In this document: in pieces, positions 60,584 to 64,000 of the stretch | Layout of the letters: every line of letters starts with the position of its first letter | Numbering within the stretch: position 1 is the first letter of the stretch | From: Balaenoptera acutorostrata | Taxonomy: Eukaryota; Chordata; Mammalia; Artiodactyla; Balaenopteridae | NCBI RefSeq assembly: GCF_949987535.1 | Contig: NC_080070.1 | Location: 7,374,016 to 7,438,015, forward strand | Length of the DNA: 64,000 bases | Reading direction: 5' to 3' | Program-made: the position numbers and the translations under genes | The notes under the pieces: generated by a model | The model's input: only the letters and a program-made list of their open reading frames with translations | Told to the model about the DNA's origin: nothing | Database searches by the model: none

Positions 60584-61216
60584 TGCTTCTCTGGTGGTGC
60601 AGTGGTTAAGAATCCTCTTGCCAATGCAGGGGACACAGGTTTTTTTTTTTTTTTTTTAATTTTATTTATTTATTTATTTTATGGCTGTGTTGGGTCTTCG
60701 TTTCTGTGCGAGGGCCCTCTCCAGTTGCGACAAGCGGGGGCCACTCTTCATCGCGGTGCGCGGGCCCCCCACTATCGCGGCCTCTCTCGCTGTGGAGCAC
60801 AGGCTCCAGACGCGCAGGCTCAGTAATTGTGGCTCACGGGCCCAGCCGCTCCACGGCATGTGGGATCCTCCCAGACCAGGGCCCGAACCCGTGTTCCCCG
60901 CATTAGCAGGCAGACTCTCAACCACTGCGCCACCAGGGAAGCCCGGGACACAGGTTTGAGCCCTGATCCGGGAATCCCACATGCCACAGAGCAACTAAGC
61001 CCGTGCGCCACAACTACTGAGCCTGTGCTCTAGAGCCTGCGAGCCACATCTACTGAGCCTGCGTGCCACAACTACTGAAGCCCACGCACCTACAGCCTGT
61101 GCTCTGCAACAGGAGAAGCCACCACAATGAGAAGCCCGCGCACTGCAAGGAAGAGTAGCCCCCGCTTGCAGCAACTAGAGAAAGCCTGCGTGCAGCAATG
61201 AAGACCCAACGCAGCC

Positions 61217-61255
<39 letters not shown>

Positions 61256-61272
61256 AATTTATTTTTTAAAAA
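60584..61272 (+). mobile_element. CHR SINE (older class), split by a second SINE, within L1
   Basis: The 5' part (GCTTCTCTGGTGGTGCAGTG) is at 60584-60639; it resumes at 60945 and runs to an AATAAA-rich tail. Short repeats TCAATAT flank the element. The body has the AGAAGCCACCAC form of the older class. Confidence 0.85.
60640..60944 (-). mobile_element. CHR SINE (young class) nested inside another CHR SINE
   Basis: The target-site duplication GGGACACAGG lies at 60630-60639 and 60945-60954. The + strand shows poly-T first and ends with CCACCAGGGAAGCCC. The target is itself the head of an older CHR SINE in opposite orientation. Confidence 0.92.
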
Positions 61273-62317
61273 ATTATCAATATCAGCAGTAAGAGAAGTG
61301 ACCTCACTACAGAGTCTACAGTTATTTAAAACATAAAAAAGAATATTATTAACAACTTTATGACAATGAATTTGACAACTTATGGGAAATGGACAAATTC
61401 CCACTAATTACCAAAGCTCCCTTGAGAAGAAGTAGATAAACTGAATAGCCTTAATATTTATTAAAGAAATTGAATTTATAGTTAAGATCTTTCCCACAAA
61501 GAAAATTTCACTAGAGAATTTTACCAATTCTCTAGTGAATTGGTAAACTATTCCAGAAAACTGAGAAAGAGAGGATACTTCCCAACTCATTCTGTGAGGT
61601 CAGCATTACTGATTTATCAAAGCCAGATAAAAATATAACAAGAGAAGAAAATTAAAGACCAATATTTTTATACATAGATATATAAACTCTTAACAAAATT
61701 TTGGTAAATCAAATCCAACAATATATAAAAATGATAATACGTCATGACCAAGTGCAGTTTGTCTCAGGAATGCAAGGTTGGTTTAACTTTTAAAAACCAA
61801 CCAATATATTAATCTATATGAACAAACTAAAAAAGAAAAACAATATGATGTATTCATGATTTAAAAAAAAAAATCTCTCAGAAAACTATGAATTAGAAGG
61901 GAACCTCCTCAACCTCAAAAGTGCATCTGCTAAAAACCTGTAGCTAACATCAAATAATGGGAAAGACTGAATTCTTCCCCTGATATCTAGAACAAAGCAA
62001 GGATATCTTCTCTCACGACTTCTCTTCAGCATTGTACTGGAGATTCTGGCCAGTGAAATAAGGAAAGTAAAAGAAGTGAAGGGCATCCGTAACAAAAAGG
62101 AAGTAAACTGTCTTTATTTGCAGATGACATGATTTATGTAGAAGATCCAATGGAATCTAAACAAAGCTACGAAAACTGCTGTGAGTTTAGTAAGGTTGCA
62201 GCAGACAAGGTCAATATACAAAAATCAATTGTATTCTACATACTTTCAATGAACAATAGGAATTTGAAATTTCTAATTTCAAGTGAAATTTAAAGAGTCA
62301 CTTAAAATAGGATAAAA

Positions 62318-62665
62318 TAGGGACTTCCCTGGTGGTCCAGTAGTAAAGAATCCGCCTTACAATGCAGGGGACACAGGTTTGACCCCTGGTTGGGGGAACT
62401 AAGATCCCAGATGCCACGGGGCAACTAAGCCCGCACAAGCCAAAACTACTGAGCTTGTGTGCCTCAACTAGAGAAGAGAAAACCCGCACACCCCAACTGG
62501 AGAGAAGCCCGCCCACTACAATGAAGAGCCCACGTGCCACAGTGAAAAATCCCATGTGCCTCAATGAAGATCCCGTGTGCCTCAATGAAGATCCTGTGTG
62601 CCACAACTAAGACCCAATGCAGCCAAAAATAAATTAAATAAATAAAAAATAAATCTTTTAAAAAA
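62318..62665 (+). mobile_element. CHR SINE, class with AGAGAAGAGAAAACCC
   Basis: GGGACTTCCCTGGTGGTCCA head; the tail is AATAAATCTTTTAAAAAA. Confidence 0.88.
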
Positions 62666-62699
62666 TAGCAAAAATACGTCAAAATATATGCAAGATTGC

Positions 62700-63588
62700 A
62701 CACTGAAAATCACTAGTCACATAGTAGGTACCCAATAAATACTGAATGAGTAAAAAGTTGGTAGGGTCTAAACTCAAGGCTGTGAAGTCTCACTCCAGAG
62801 CCTCTCCTCTTAACCTTTCACAGCAAACACAGTAAATATTTTTTGTTTGTAATATAAAAGTATTCTGTCTTTAAGTTTTACTATTTAATTTCCACAAGGG
62901 CATTGGTCTCTTTCGTAACAGCTACCAAATGTCTGGAACCTAGCATTTGGTGACAATAATACTAAAATAACCTCAGTTTGAGTCTTAAAACATCTTCTTA
63001 AGAATTCTTTCACCGTAGAACAATGAGAAATGGTGGCCAAGACCACTGGCTTAACAAACAAACAAAATGGCTGTGCAAGTTACCTATATTTGCAAACTTG
63101 GAAAGAATGTCTTATCACAGACAATCTCCTGCAAAAATGCTGGCTTAGTCTTACTCTCAATGTTTGGCCACATCTGTAGTGTGAACATTTTGCTGTTTTG
63201 AATCACATCAAAGGCAGTAAATACTCCAAGCTATTGGAAGATTCCATAAAAGTTGCAGTAGCTGAATATCATTACATCCTAAAAGGTAAGGATAGAGTCT
63301 GAGTACCATGTCTCAGCTATGAACAGGATGGAGTTAACGAACATGGTAGGCATTCTCAGGCAGCTGCCTGAGCAGCTAAAGGAGGTCTGAGTGTGAGTGT
63401 GTGCATGGGACCTCATTTCAGTCTCTCATCTTCATGAGTCAAGGTGGACCCTTCAAGGGAGAGCTCAATTCCTTCAGAAGACAATGTAAGAGCGTGAGAA
63501 AATGAGTATGATGTGATTTTAAGTTAAAAATGTAAGCTAGAAAAGTACATGCAGATTGTATCTCTGGCTACAATAATGTTTGCCTGAA
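62700..63588. other. Unassigned sequence
   Basis: No gene, finger exon or clear repeat recognised. Confidence 0.45.
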
Positions 63589-63597
63589 GAGGCAGAG

Positions 63598-63917
63598 TTT
63601 TTTTGTTTTTTGTTTTTGGCTGCGTGGCTCTTCGTTGCTGTGCGCGGGCTTTCTCTAGTTTGGGTGAGCGGGGGCTACTCTTTGTTGCGGTGTGCGGGCT
63701 TCTCATTGCGGTGGCTTCTCTTTGTTGCTGAGCACGGGGTCTAGGTGTGTGGGCTTCAGTAGTTGTGGCTCACGGGCTCTAGAGCGCAGGCTCAGTAATT
63801 GTGGCGCACGGTCTTAGTTGCTCCGTGGCATGTGGGATCTTCCTCGACCAGGACTCAAACCCGTGTCCCTTGCACTGGCAGGCGGATTCTTAAACCACTG
63901 CACCACCAGGGAAGCCC
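63598..63917 (-). mobile_element. CHR SINE, older class
   Basis: GAGGCAGAG flanks it at 63589-63597 and 63918-63926. Confidence 0.92.
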
Positions 63918-64000
63918 CGAGGCAGAGATTTCTGGAAACGAATCCCTTTATTTCCGAAAACTTCAGCTTTTCCTTCCCCTTTCTACTGAAGGGGACTATA

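Larger units (their letters stand above)
60410..62317 (+). mobile_element. L1 ORF2 fragment including the reverse-transcriptase region
   Basis: AAACCAAAAGCTGGCTCTTT, then after the nested SINEs CAAGGTTGGTTTAACTTTT and TTTGCAGATGACATGATTTA (FADDMI, the RT catalytic FADD motif, 62117-62134). Frames are broken. Confidence 0.87.

Overview
This is nuclear DNA from a mammal, most likely a cetacean. About thirty copies of CHR-type SINEs (tRNA-derived; 5' end resembling GGGACTTCCCTGGTGGCGCA, tail of the form CAGCCAAAAATAAATAAA) are scattered through it. CHR SINEs are known from whales, hippos and, for some subfamilies, ruminants. The many recent copies and the absence of any BovB that I could recognise favour a whale or dolphin. 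The species call is inference.

The window carries a tandem cluster of KRAB C2H2 zinc-finger genes, all on the + strand, matching the human 7q36 neighbours ZNF425 and ZNF786 in order and exon structure. Unit 1 (about 5.2-16.9 kb) is ZNF425-like: CpG promoter, a six-codon exon 1, a KRAB-A exon, a KRAB-B-type exon and a finger exon. Its finger exon has an in-frame TGA at 15526, followed by 354 further open codons with 12 intact fingers. Several fingers before the stop are damaged. Unit 2 (about 25.6-43.7 kb) is ZNF786-like with the same architecture and reads as intact (705 codons). Unit 3 (about 49.8-57.7 kb) is a relic. It has a CpG island related in sequence to the other two promoters, a KRAB-A exon with two stops and a GT-to-GC donor, and a KRAB-B-type exon with an intact donor. 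No finger exon for it is visible before the window ends.

A 5'-truncated AHSA2 retrocopy (about 55.48-56.87 kb) lies inside intron 2 of unit 3. A near end-to-end Tigger1 DNA transposon (26630-30437) lies in ZNF786 intron 1 and carries four SINEs. L1 fragments of several ages, two MaLR-type LTRs, MIR relics and a 21-copy, 19-bp minisatellite (59132-59530) make up much of the rest.

The most unusual observations are the relic third KRAB unit; the lopsided decay of the ZNF425-like gene; two CHR SINE insertions that carry non-SINE 3' sequence inside their target-site duplications (3' transduction); and a recurrent AATAAA / T-run / A-run arrangement at SINE 3' ends. All identifications come from reading the sequence and from knowledge of these families; no database search was run.
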